The position numbers and the translations under genes were made by a program. A DNA stretch of 38,370 nucleotides from Clostridia bacterium. Its GTDB lineage: Bacteria > Bacillota > Clostridia > Oscillospirales > SIG627. Below the pieces are notes generated by a model. It worked only from the letters and a program-made list of their open reading frames with translations. It searched no databases and was not told where the DNA came from. Positions 7,152-14,580 of the stretch are shown piece by piece. The first letter of the stretch is position 1, and the number at the start of each line of letters is the position of its first letter. Where the stretch lies: contig JAFSGN010000013.1 in assembly GCA_017440805.1 (NCBI GenBank), forward strand, positions 1-38,370. The letters run 5' to 3'.

Positions 7152-7243
7152 ATAGAATCTCCGTTTTATAATTTTATTATTGGTATCGGATTTCGTATCC
7201 GGAAAATGATTACGGTTATAAAAGGGGATAATGTTTTGTGTTT

Positions 7244-7726
7244 TTATTTGTGGTATTTTCCGTTGTTATTAATGCTGAAAGCACGGTATATCTGTTCTTC
7301 CAGAATTATTCTCATGAGTTGGTGGGGAAAAGTCATTTTGGAAAAAGAAAGTTTAAAATCACACATAGACTTGACTTTTTCGCTCAGACCGTGAGAACTT
7401 CCGATTATGAAGTTTATAACAGAAGTCCCGTTTAACCCAATATTGTTTATTTTGCCGGCAAGTTCCTCGGAGGAAAGTTGAATACCTTCGACACACAGAG
7501 CAATTGAAAAAGATGATGGCTTTATATTTTCCAGAATCTTTTTTTCTTCTGCTTCAAGACATGCTATTATCTGTGTGGGAGAGGGATTATCGGGTATTGG
7601 TGCTTCTTTAAGGCAGATATTAGTCAGTTTACAGTATTGGGAAATCCTTTTTTCGTATTCAGCCGAGGCATCTTTTAAGTATTTCTCTTTGAACGAACCG
7701 ACATGAATGATATTTACATTGAGCAT
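7244..7726 (-). CDS. rlmH: 23S rRNA (pseudouridine1915-N3)-methyltransferase
   Basis: 160 residues, normal length for RlmH. It methylates pseudouridine 1915 in helix 69 of 23S rRNA on assembled 70S ribosomes, using SAM. It is a SPOUT-fold protein: FIIGSSHGL (108-116) forms part of the SAM-binding knot, and LSFSKMTFPHQLMR and LEEQIYRAFSINNNGKYHK are the near-invariant C-terminus. Its start overlaps the end of walJ by 13 bp, so the two are coupled. rlmH and walJ are commonly neighbours in Firmicutes. Confidence 0.97.
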   Translation of the reverse strand: MLNVNIIHVGSFKEKYLKDASAEYEKRISQYCKLTNICLKEAPIPDNPSPTQIIACLEAEEKKILENIKPSSFSIALCVEGIQLSSEELAGKINNIGLNGTSVINFIIGSSHGLSEKVKSMCDFKLSFSKMTFPHQLMRIILEEQIYRAFSINNNGKYHK

Positions 7727-8505
7727 AATTCACACACTCTTTTTCCGTCGGCAACTCCGACTAAAATATCTTTTCCGGTAATAATACCATGCATTTTCAA
7801 TGTACCTGAAACCGTATTCAGCGCAGACTCGGGGGTGTTGTTCTCTTTTGAAAGGTGGGCGAGAATGACGCTTTCACAACCGCTGTCGGTAAGTTCGCAA
7901 ACAAATTTTGCACAGTCATCATTTGAAAGATGTCCGTTCTGGGACAGAATACGGCGTTTTAAATAAGGCGGGTAAGGACCGTTTTGCAGCATGCCGACAT
8001 CGTGATTTGATTCTATCACTACCCGTTTGCAGCCGAGGAGAAATTTTCTCATGGTATCCGAAACATGACCGGTATCGGTGGCATACCCCACAGATTCATT
8101 GCCGGAACAAAGGCGGTATCCCACACTCATTGCCGAATCATGAGGCGTTTTAAACGGCATGACGGTTATATCTCCCGTTTCGTATATTTTATCCGGCTGG
8201 ATAATGTAAAAGCATTCCCTGAAAAGTCCGGAAGTCTGCGGATTGCAGATAGATTGTGCAGATTCAAGAGTTATGTAGACAGGTATTTTCAGATTTTTCA
8301 GAATAACCTGAAGAGAAGCCACATGGTCGCTGTGCTCGTGGGTTATGTAAATTGCATTTATGTTGCAAAGAGAAGTGTCAATCTGTTTTAAAGCACAGTC
8401 AATTCTTTTTGCGGAGCCTCCCGCGTCTATAAGTATTTCGGTATTTCCGCTTTTTATGTATGTGCAGTTACCGTCAGAACCGGAAAAAAGTGTTTTTATA
8501 ATCAT
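7714..8505 (-). CDS. walJ: MBL-fold metallohydrolase, WalJ/YycJ family
   Basis: 263 residues. Metallo-beta-lactamase-fold hydrolase with the metal site THEHSDHV (about 55-62), further ligands in TPHDSAMSVGY, ATDTGHVS and SNHDVGML, and a final HLS motif (ILAHLSKENNTPE). The YycJ/WalJ group is thought to act as an exonuclease linking DNA replication with cell-wall metabolism; the sequence shows only the fold and the metal site. ATATGAGGAT gives the ribosome site. The walR/walK genes that often accompany it are absent, and it is preceded by a small membrane protein. Confidence 0.88.
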   Translation of the reverse strand: MIIKTLFSGSDGNCTYIKSGNTEILIDAGGSAKRIDCALKQIDTSLCNINAIYITHEHSDHVASLQVILKNLKIPVYITLESAQSICNPQTSGLFRECFYIIQPDKIYETGDITVMPFKTPHDSAMSVGYRLCSGNESVGYATDTGHVSDTMRKFLLGCKRVVIESNHDVGMLQNGPYPPYLKRRILSQNGHLSNDDCAKFVCELTDSGCESVILAHLSKENNTPESALNTVSGTLKMHGIITGKDILVGVADGKRVCELCSM

Positions 8506-8512
8506 ATAATCC

Positions 8513-8929
8513 TCATATATAATCGGGTAAAAAGGCTATAAGTACATAGTCTGCAATAATAATGGCGGTAGGGGGCAGAAACAGAATGATAAAAAGTTCG
8601 GCAAAGAACTTTTGTTTTTGGGGTGTCAGTGAGAAAATATTGATTCTGTCATTATCCTCCGGTGTGTTATTCAAAGGCGTATTTGCAGGTTTATATCTGT
8701 TTCTTTTTTTCTCTTTCGGGGGTGAAGTGTCCTCACGGCTGACGGCGGTTGTTTTGATTATGGGGCGGACCCCTCCGTTCACAAGGAAAAAAGCCGCACC
8801 GAAAATTATACTCATACTGCCGTATATGATAACTATCGGTTCAAACTGAAAGTGTATCGCGGTATAATACATCGTTAAGCAGAGAATGAACCACAAAATA
8901 AGCAATACAAATTTTGTTTGTTTTTTCAT
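8513..8929 (-). CDS. Small three-helix membrane protein of unknown function
   Basis: 138 residues from ATG 8929, chosen because GAAGGAG lies 8-9 bases upstream; the open frame extends to 9076 but the extra part is not protein-like and overlaps the RNA candidate. Visible parts are two N-terminal membrane segments (FVLLILWFILCLTMYYT and PIVIIYGSMSIIFGAAFFLV), a hydrophilic basic stretch (KEKKRNRYK) with Pro/Asn, and a C-terminal membrane segment (FAELFIILFLPPTAIIIADY). I do not recognise the family. It is first in the walJ-rlmH run. Confidence 0.65.
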   Translation of the reverse strand: MKKQTKFVLLILWFILCLTMYYTAIHFQFEPIVIIYGSMSIIFGAAFFLVNGGVRPIIKTTAVSREDTSPPKEKKRNRYKPANTPLNNTPEDNDRINIFSLTPQKQKFFAELFIILFLPPTAIIIADYVLIAFLPDYI

Positions 8930-8944
8930 ACAAGGCATACTCCT

Positions 8945-9178
8945 TCCCGGCATTCCGAAAGTGTAAGGTGGGAGCCTTTTCCAAGGATATTTCCTATTTT
9001 TCCCTGAAAGTATCTGCAAAGTAATACGGAATAAAATTCCTGATTGTACCTGCAAATCCGTCGCTGCTACGGACACTTGTGCTTAAACAGATTTTTAAGG
9101 CAAATTACCCGAGAAATATCTTGCTCCCATATATTTTCGGGGAGATATATATTCTGCAGATATATGTACTTTGCATAT
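8945..9178 (-). ncRNA. Structured RNA candidate, possibly 6S RNA; ends approximate
   Basis: Read on the minus strand, a strong promoter (9186-9214) would start a transcript near 9178. It can form several hairpins: ATATCTCCC...GGGAGCAAGATAT, TCCGT-N7-ACGGA (about 9060-9076), GGAA-N5-TTCC with flanking pairs (about 9015-9050), and CCTTGGAAAAGG. AAGTGT near 9080 pairs with ACACTT near 8962, closing a domain of about 120 nt. The 3' part CCTTGGAAAAGGCTCCCACC resembles, from memory, the 3' side of the 6S RNA central bubble. No T-tract follows, and the membrane-protein gene starts about 30 nt further on, so a long 5' leader is the alternative. No riboswitch consensus was recognised. Confidence 0.4.
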
Positions 9179-9185
9179 TTTGTAT

Positions 9186-9214
9186 ATTTTATCAAAATTA
9201 CATTTAAATTTCAA
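9186..9214 (-). promoter_or_regulatory. Sigma-A promoter toward the RNA candidate and walJ run
   Basis: On the minus strand TTGAAA (9209-9214) and TAAAAT (9186-9191) are 17 bp apart. This predicts a start about 250 nt upstream of the first protein gene, leaving a long leader or a separate RNA. Confidence 0.65.
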
Positions 9215-9242
9215 GCATATAATGTTAATAAATTGTCCGTAC

Positions 9243-9296
9243 ACAAATTTAACGGATTTGCAACCCAAAGGGTTGTACACTAAATTTGTTTTTTTT
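9243..9296 (+). terminator. Terminator-like hairpin upstream of pyrH promoter
   Basis: Outer stem ACAAATTTA (9243-9251) with TAAATTTGT (9281-9289), inner stem TGCAACCC (9259-9266) with GGGTTGTA (9270-9277) and a 3-nt loop, then a run of eight T residues (9289-9296). It points along the plus strand, where no plus gene lies upstream in the preceding 6 kb, so it may insulate pyrH from antisense or read-through transcription. Confidence 0.6.
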
Positions 9297-9317
9297 GAAA
9301 ACAATTCCAAATACCTA

Positions 9318-9346
9318 TTTACAAACAGATAATTTTGTAGTAAAAT
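9318..9346 (+). promoter_or_regulatory. pyrH operon promoter
   Basis: TTTACA (9318-9323) and TAAAAT (9341-9346) with a 17-bp spacer, about 40 bp before the pyrH start codon. It probably drives pyrH and part or all of the genes through polC. Confidence 0.75.
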
Positions 9347-9392
9347 ATAAAATGTATAATGATATTCTAATGTAAGGGGTGCAATATAAATT

Positions 9393-10121
9393 ATGGAGCC
9401 GAAATATAAAAAGGTTCTTTTAAAACTGTCCGGAGAGGCACTTATGGAAGGCTTTGACGGTAAGTCGAGAAATGACGGTATTATAGACTTTGATTTTCTG
9501 GATACTGTCTGCAAACGAATAAAGAAAGTTGTGGAAGGCGGAACAGGTGTTGCCATTGTTGTAGGCGGAGGAAATATATGGCGGGGAGCACAAAAACCTG
9601 CTTTTGACAGAGTCCGTGCCGACTACATGGGAATGCTTGCGACAACTATAAATTCCATCGGAGTACAGGATGTGCTCATACAAAACGGAGTGCCTGCTGT
9701 CGTAATGACTGCACTGGATGTGGGAAGGGCTACAAAACCCTTTAACCGTTTTGAGGCGGTTGAACTTCTTGAAAAAGGAAATGTTGTCATTTTCGGTGCC
9801 GGTTTGGGCACACCCTTTTTCTCAACTGACACTACTGCAGTTGTCAGAGCGGCTGAAATAGGCGCTGATATGGTACTTTTTGCAAAGAATATAGACAGCG
9901 TATACGATAAAGACCCGAGAAAATTTGCCGATGCGGTCAGACTTGAAAAGGTAACATATTCTCGGATTCTTTCCGAAAATCTTGGTGTTATCGACAGCAC
10001 TGCCGCCGCATTTGCGCAGTCGCAGAAAATAAATATTAGAATGTTCGGACTCAGCAACCCCGATAATATAATAAGTGCTGCGGAAGGCAAAGAACTGGGC
10101 ACTTTTGTGTACGCAGAATAA
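9393..10121 (+). CDS. pyrH: UMP kinase
   Basis: 242 residues. It converts UMP to UDP with ATP, feeding pyrimidine nucleotides to RNA, DNA and sugar-nucleotide synthesis; bacterial PyrH is a hexameric amino-acid-kinase-fold enzyme. The family signature is plain: KKVLLKLSGEAL (6-17), VVGGGNIWRG (57-66), ALDVGRATKPF, VVIFGAGLGTPFFSTDT and KNIDSVYDKDPRK. AGGGGTG gives the ribosome site. First gene of the classic Firmicutes block pyrH-frr-uppS-cdsA-dxr-rseP. Confidence 0.98.
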   Translation: MEPKYKKVLLKLSGEALMEGFDGKSRNDGIIDFDFLDTVCKRIKKVVEGGTGVAIVVGGGNIWRGAQKPAFDRVRADYMGMLATTINSIGVQDVLIQNGVPAVVMTALDVGRATKPFNRFEAVELLEKGNVVIFGAGLGTPFFSTDTTAVVRAAEIGADMVLFAKNIDSVYDKDPRKFADAVRLEKVTYSRILSENLGVIDSTAAAFAQSQKINIRMFGLSNPDNIISAAEGKELGTFVYAE

Positions 10122-10191
10122 AGCAATTCCGTTTGCAGAACAATGTTAAATAATAAATCAACATATATTGAGAAAGGTACAGGGAAATATT

Positions 10192-10746
10192 ATGAAAATC
10201 AATTCAAAAGACTATGAAGTAAAAATGCAGAAAACCGTTCAGGCAATGGAAAACGAGTTTTCTACGATCCGTGCAGGCCGTGCAAATCCTGCAGTTCTTG
10301 ATAAAATAACAGTTGAATACTACGGTGCTCCTTCTCAGATTAATGCAATAGCAGAAGTTAAAGTGCCTGAGGCAAGAGTTATTCTTATTCAGCCCTGGGA
10401 GGCAAGTACCCTTAAACTTATTGAAAAGGCTATAATTGCCTCTGATTTGGGAATTACACCTCAGAACGACGGTAAAGTACTTCGTCTTACTTTCCCTCAA
10501 CTTACCGAGGAAAGAAGAAAAGAAATTACAAAACAGATTGCCAAAATGGGCGAGGATGCAAAGGTTGCTGTGAGAAATATCCGTCGTGATGCAAACGACA
10601 AAATGAAAGATATGAAGAAAAAGAGTGAAATAACCGAAGACGAACAGAAAATATGTGAAAAGGAAATTCAGGATATTACCGATAAATATGTAAAAATTAT
10701 TGACGATGCCTGCGCAAAGAAAAATAAAGAGATTATGGAGATATAA
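10192..10746 (+). CDS. frr: Ribosome recycling factor
   Basis: 184 residues from ATG 10192 (AGGGAAAT upstream); an in-frame TTG at 10168 is less likely since RRF normally begins close to this point. It splits post-termination ribosomes together with EF-G. Landmarks are FSTIRAGRANPAVLDKI, YYGAPSQINAIAEV, PWEASTLKLIEKAI, LTEERRKEITKQ and the C-terminal helix NDKMKDMKKKSEITEDE. Its last codons carry the ribosome site (GGAGATAT) for uppS. Confidence 0.98.
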   Translation: MKINSKDYEVKMQKTVQAMENEFSTIRAGRANPAVLDKITVEYYGAPSQINAIAEVKVPEARVILIQPWEASTLKLIEKAIIASDLGITPQNDGKVLRLTFPQLTEERRKEITKQIAKMGEDAKVAVRNIRRDANDKMKDMKKKSEITEDEQKICEKEIQDITDKYVKIIDDACAKKNKEIMEI

Positions 10747-10748
10747 TT

Positions 10749-11477
10749 TTGTTCGGTCGTATTTTCAGAAAAAAGCAGGAACAAAAAGATTTTTCAGGAC
10801 TTGTAATGCCCCGCCACATCGGTTTCATAATGGATGGAAACGGAAGGTGGGCAACCCGAAGGGGACTGCCCCGTGTGGCAGGTCATACGGCGGGCGGCGA
10901 GGCTTTTAAAAAAATATGCGAATATTGCATAAACCGCAATATTGACATGATAACCGTGTATGCATTCTCGACGGAAAACTGGAAACGCCCTCAGGAAGAG
11001 ATAGAGGGGCTTATGAAACTTTTTGTTGAAAACATGCACGAAAGCATAGAGGGAAAAAGAGCCAAGGATATGGCGATAACCTTTATAGGAGACCGTACGG
11101 TGTTTTCTCCCGAAATGCAAAAACTCATGGCAGAAACGGAAAAAGCACATGAGCATTGCCCCAATAAAATGAATATTGCCATAAATTACGGTGGAAGGGC
11201 GGAAATTGTCCGTGCGGCTCGAATTCTGGCGGAAAGCGGTCAGGAGATAACTGAGGAGACAATGTCCCGCAATATGTATACTTCACACGGACCTGACCCT
11301 GAGTTGATAGTAAGAACAGGCGGCGAAAAACGCCTTTCAAACTTTATGCTCTGGCAGAGTGCATATTCGGAGTTTTATTTTACAGATGTCCTCTGGCCGG
11401 ATTTTGACGAGGAACAACTTGATAAGGCGCTGGACTATTACCGCAGTGTTTCCCGCAGGTTTGGCGGTATAAAGTAA
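10749..11477 (+). CDS. uppS: Undecaprenyl diphosphate synthase (isoprenyl transferase)
   Basis: 242 residues. It condenses isopentenyl diphosphate units onto farnesyl diphosphate in cis to make the undecaprenyl carrier for peptidoglycan and other wall polymers. HIGFIMDGNGRWA (21-33) holds the catalytic Asp, followed by GLPRVAGHTAGGEA, TVYAFSTENWKRP, NIAINYGGRAEI and the RTGGEKRLSNF / FTDVLWPDF substrate region. The start is a TTG at 10749, 2 bp after the frr stop, with GGAGATAT placed correctly in the end of frr, implying coupling. The first in-frame ATG (10806) would remove the lead-in but keep the catalytic region. Confidence 0.97.
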   Translation: MFGRIFRKKQEQKDFSGLVMPRHIGFIMDGNGRWATRRGLPRVAGHTAGGEAFKKICEYCINRNIDMITVYAFSTENWKRPQEEIEGLMKLFVENMHESIEGKRAKDMAITFIGDRTVFSPEMQKLMAETEKAHEHCPNKMNIAINYGGRAEIVRAARILAESGQEITEETMSRNMYTSHGPDPELIVRTGGEKRLSNFMLWQSAYSEFYFTDVLWPDFDEEQLDKALDYYRSVSRRFGGIK

Positions 11478-11511
11478 AGTTAAAAGTAATAAACCGTATC
11501 GGAGTAAAAAA

Positions 11512-12330
11512 ATGCTTAAAAGAATAATTACCGCCGTACTTATGATAGCGGTACTTCTGCCCGTGATGTATTTTTCGGGAGGATATATTTTTGAGATTGC
11601 AGTAGCATTTTTGAGTGTCGTTGCAGTATATGAACTTCTGGAATGTACGCAACTTACAAAAGAATATGCCGTGTGTATACCGCTGTTTTTGTATGCTGTT
11701 GCAATGCCGCTTTATGTGGGAATATCGTACAGATATGTATATAACCTTACCGTTCTGGTAATATTTGTCATTTTTTCGGTATCGGTTTTCTCCAAAGGAA
11801 AATGCAGTATCGAAAAACTCGCCTCTCTTTCTGCGTTTGTGGTATATGTGGTAAGTTCCTTTACCGCACTTATAATTCTGAGACGGGGAGAATTCGGAGA
11901 ATACATAATATGGCTTGTCATTATAGGGGCATGTGTTACCGATACGGCGGCATATTTTACGGGATTTGTCTGCGGAAAGCATAAACTCATCCCCGATGTC
12001 AGTCCGAAAAAAACGGTGGAAGGTGCTGTGGGAGGAATAGTTTTCTGTACTGCGGCGTATATTATATATGGTTTGTGGGTAGAAAAGACTTTCCCTGTAA
12101 AAGCCGATATTCTCTTTTTGGGTATCGCAGGATTTATTGTAAGCATAGTATCCCAACTGGGCGATTTGGTGGCGTCAAAAATCAAGAGGCATTATAATAT
12201 CAAGGATTTCGGAAAGATTTTTCCGGGGCACGGCGGAGTCCTTGACCGTTTTGACAGTATAATTGCCGTAGCAGCGTTTTTGCTTGTTATAACTTCGTGC
12301 TCCGATGTTATACCTTTGTTCAAATTGTAA
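11512..12330 (+). CDS. cdsA: Phosphatidate cytidylyltransferase
   Basis: 272 residues, a membrane enzyme with about eight hydrophobic helices that makes CDP-diacylglycerol from phosphatidic acid and CTP, the branch point of phospholipid synthesis. The C-terminal signature is present: SQLGDLVASKIKRHYNIKD, FGKIFPGHGGVLDRFDS (metal-binding Asp residues) near residues 205-245, plus SPKKTVEGAVGG earlier. CGGAG precedes the ATG. It follows uppS by 34 bp. Confidence 0.97.
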   Translation: MLKRIITAVLMIAVLLPVMYFSGGYIFEIAVAFLSVVAVYELLECTQLTKEYAVCIPLFLYAVAMPLYVGISYRYVYNLTVLVIFVIFSVSVFSKGKCSIEKLASLSAFVVYVVSSFTALIILRRGEFGEYIIWLVIIGACVTDTAAYFTGFVCGKHKLIPDVSPKKTVEGAVGGIVFCTAAYIIYGLWVEKTFPVKADILFLGIAGFIVSIVSQLGDLVASKIKRHYNIKDFGKIFPGHGGVLDRFDSIIAVAAFLLVITSCSDVIPLFKL

Positions 12331-12347
12331 AAAGGAAACAAAATAAT

Positions 12348-13505
12348 ATGAATAAAAAAATTGCCGTTTTGGGTTCAACCGGTTCCATAGGAAAGCAGAC
12401 TCTTGAGGTGGCGCGGGAATGCGGATTTGGCGTTTCTGCAGTCTGTGCCAATTCCAATATACAACTTCTGGAGCAACAAATAAGGGAATTTAATCCGCAG
12501 TACTGTGCTGTGGGCAACGAAAAATGTGCTTCCGACCTTAAGGTTCGCGTAGCGGATAAGGATGTAAAGATATTGTCCGGTTTTGAGGGCATATGCGAGG
12601 TCGCTTTTGAGAGTAATGCGGATATGCTTCTCAACTCATTGATGGGAAAGTGCGGTATAATGCCCACACTTTATGCCATAGACAGCGGAAAGAATATTGC
12701 TATGGCAAATAAAGAACCTATTGTCTGTGCAGGTGAAATCATACTGTCAAAGGCAAAAGAAAAAGGAGTTGAATTTCTTCCGGTTGACAGTGAGCATTCT
12801 GCAATATTCCAATGTCTTTCCGGTACTTTTAACAGTTACGATAAAATAAAACGGCTTATAATAACTGCATCCGGAGGGCCTTTCTTCGGAAAAACAAGAG
12901 ATGAACTTGAAAAGGTTACAAGGGAACAGGCACTTAAACATCCTACCTGGAGTATGGGTGCAAAAATAACCGTAGACTCGGCAACACTGATGAATAAGGG
13001 ACTCGAACTTATAGAGGCAGTACGGCTTTTCGGGGTGTGTCAGGAAAATATAGAAATTACCGTTCACCGACAGAGTATCGTTCATTCAATGGTGGAGTTT
13101 TGCGACGGTTCTGTACTGGCACAGATGGGAAACCCAAATATGAAGCACTGTATACAATTTGCTCTTACATACCCGACCAGGACAGAAAGTTTGTGTACTC
13201 CTTTAGATTTCAAAAGCGGACTCAACCTGACTTTTTCACCTCCCGATGAAGACACATTTTCGCTTATAAAAACCGCCAGACACGCAGTGTCTGCCGGAGG
13301 TACTGCACCAACTGTACTTAACGGAGCGAATGAGTGTGCGGTGGGGCTGTTTCTTGAGGATAAAATCAGATTTGTTGAAATTTTTGATTATGTCATAAAA
13401 GCGTATGAGTCAATAAAACCTGTTATGAATCCGACTGTTGAGGAAATAGAACAGGCAGACAGACAGGCAAGAGAAGAGGTTCTGTCGGTCAGCGGTCAAA
13501 GATAG
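12348..13505 (+). CDS. dxr: 1-deoxy-D-xylulose 5-phosphate reductoisomerase
   Basis: 385 residues from ATG 12348 (AAAAAGGA upstream). It catalyses the first committed MEP-pathway step, the NADPH-dependent conversion of DXP to methylerythritol phosphate; it is the fosmidomycin target. Landmarks are the nucleotide fold VLGSTGSIGKQTLEV (6-20), the metal site VDSEHSAIFQ, ASGGPFFG, MGAKITVDSATLMNKGLE and HRQSIVHSMVEF. The C-terminal domain is complete. It lies 18 bp after cdsA. Confidence 0.98.
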   Translation: MNKKIAVLGSTGSIGKQTLEVARECGFGVSAVCANSNIQLLEQQIREFNPQYCAVGNEKCASDLKVRVADKDVKILSGFEGICEVAFESNADMLLNSLMGKCGIMPTLYAIDSGKNIAMANKEPIVCAGEIILSKAKEKGVEFLPVDSEHSAIFQCLSGTFNSYDKIKRLIITASGGPFFGKTRDELEKVTREQALKHPTWSMGAKITVDSATLMNKGLELIEAVRLFGVCQENIEITVHRQSIVHSMVEFCDGSVLAQMGNPNMKHCIQFALTYPTRTESLCTPLDFKSGLNLTFSPPDEDTFSLIKTARHAVSAGGTAPTVLNGANECAVGLFLEDKIRFVEIFDYVIKAYESIKPVMNPTVEEIEQADRQAREEVLSVSGQR

Positions 13506-13553
13506 ACTTACATAGGCAGAGTCAATATATTCGTTCTTCTGGAGGGATTTATC

Positions 13554-14579
13554 ATTTATTTCATAATTGCAGTATTATTTTTCGGCATACTTATACTGGT
13601 ACATGAGGCAGGTCATTTTGTTGCTGCCCGTATTTGCGGTGTCGGAATTTATGAATTTGCCGTCGGAATGGGTCCGACGGTATTGTCGCATAAGGCGAAA
13701 AGCGGCACGGTATTTTCACTCCGTCTTTTACCTATAGGCGGGTTTGTAAGTATGATGGGAGAGGATGGCTCGGAGGAAATAACCGAAAAATCTCTTCTTT
13801 CAAAAACAAAACTTCAGCGTCTTTTTGTTTTTTCGGCAGGTGCTTTAACCAATATTCTTCTCGGTTTTGTTGCAATGTTTGTGTTTTGCTCAACACAGCC
13901 TGCTTACCCCTCTACAGTTATTTATTCCGTTGAGGGTTCCGTGCTTGAGGAACACGGTGTAATACAAGGGGACGAGATTGTCGAAATACAAGGCACAAAA
14001 ATAAGAATTGCGTCTGATATTTCAGATGTTGTAATGATGAACGGCTCAAAACCTCTTGATATAACCTTTTTGCGAAACGGTGAGACATTCAGAGCAGAAG
14101 GCGTAGTTTTTCCGTCAATAGTAAATGATGGTGTGGAAATCGGAGTGACTGACTTTGTTCTTTACTCTTTGAGAAGGAGTTTTGGCGAGTTGATACGCCA
14201 GACGGTATACGGCGCTCTGGGTGCGATAAAACTTGTGTTTTCATCATTCCGTCTGCTTATCTCCGGTGAGTACGGTATGGAAGCGGTATCGGGGCCGGTG
14301 GGGACCGTTCAGGTTGTGGCACAGGCGGCATCAATGGGCTGGAGAACATTACTGTACTTTTTTGTAATTATAAGTATGAATCTGGGAGTATTTAATCTGC
14401 TTCCTTTTCCTGCACTTGACGGGGGACAGATTTTGTTTCTCGGTGTTGAGGCGGTTATAGGCAGACCTGTAAGTCAAAAAATTTACAGTGTTATTACGGC
14501 TGTTGGATTCGGATTTCTGATGCTTTTGGTGGTCTTTGTAACTTATAAAGATATAGTTAAGATGATTATTGGGGGTTAA
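13554..14579 (+). CDS. rseP: RseP/RasP site-2 intramembrane metalloprotease, apparent ATT start
   Basis: About 341 residues. It is a site-2 protease that cuts membrane-embedded anti-sigma factors and signal-peptide remnants. The zinc site HEAGH (13605-13619) is in the first membrane helix (YFIIAVLFFGILILV), followed by GFVSMMGEDG, a PDZ domain (about 105-170) and the second metal motif NLLPFPALDGGQ. Between the dxr stop (13505) and codon 13668 there is no in-frame ATG, GTG or TTG, and starting at 13668 would remove the zinc site. GGAGGG (13541-13546) is spaced 7 bases from ATT 13554 and 4 from ATC 13551; an in-frame CTG at 13539 overlaps it. I therefore place the start at ATT 13554. A sequence error or mutated start codon is the alternative. 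Confidence 0.88.
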   Translation: MYFIIAVLFFGILILVHEAGHFVAARICGVGIYEFAVGMGPTVLSHKAKSGTVFSLRLLPIGGFVSMMGEDGSEEITEKSLLSKTKLQRLFVFSAGALTNILLGFVAMFVFCSTQPAYPSTVIYSVEGSVLEEHGVIQGDEIVEIQGTKIRIASDISDVVMMNGSKPLDITFLRNGETFRAEGVVFPSIVNDGVEIGVTDFVLYSLRRSFGELIRQTVYGALGAIKLVFSSFRLLISGEYGMEAVSGPVGTVQVVAQAASMGWRTLLYFFVIISMNLGVFNLLPFPALDGGQILFLGVEAVIGRPVSQKIYSVITAVGFGFLMLLVVFVTYKDIVKMIIGG

Positions 14580-14580
14580 C

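Larger units (their letters stand above)
8930..9392. other. 463-bp non-coding region between divergent gene blocks
   Basis: No convincing protein gene on either strand. It carries, from left to right, a folded minus-strand RNA candidate (8945-9178), its promoter (9186-9214), a plus-strand terminator-like hairpin (9243-9296) and the pyrH promoter (9318-9346). Confidence 0.7.

Noticed and set aside
8947..9090. T-box or known riboswitch in the leader
   Set aside because: The T-box core (GGGTGGNACCGCG-like) and the conserved cores of TPP, FMN, SAM, cobalamin, lysine and purine riboswitches are not present on either strand.
9395..9683. Minus-strand open frames over pyrH
   Set aside because: Shadows of pyrH, which has an unmistakable UMP kinase sequence.
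13668..14579. rseP starting at ATG 13668
   Set aside because: It would remove the zinc-binding HEAGH and first helix, which are in frame directly upstream and match the family.
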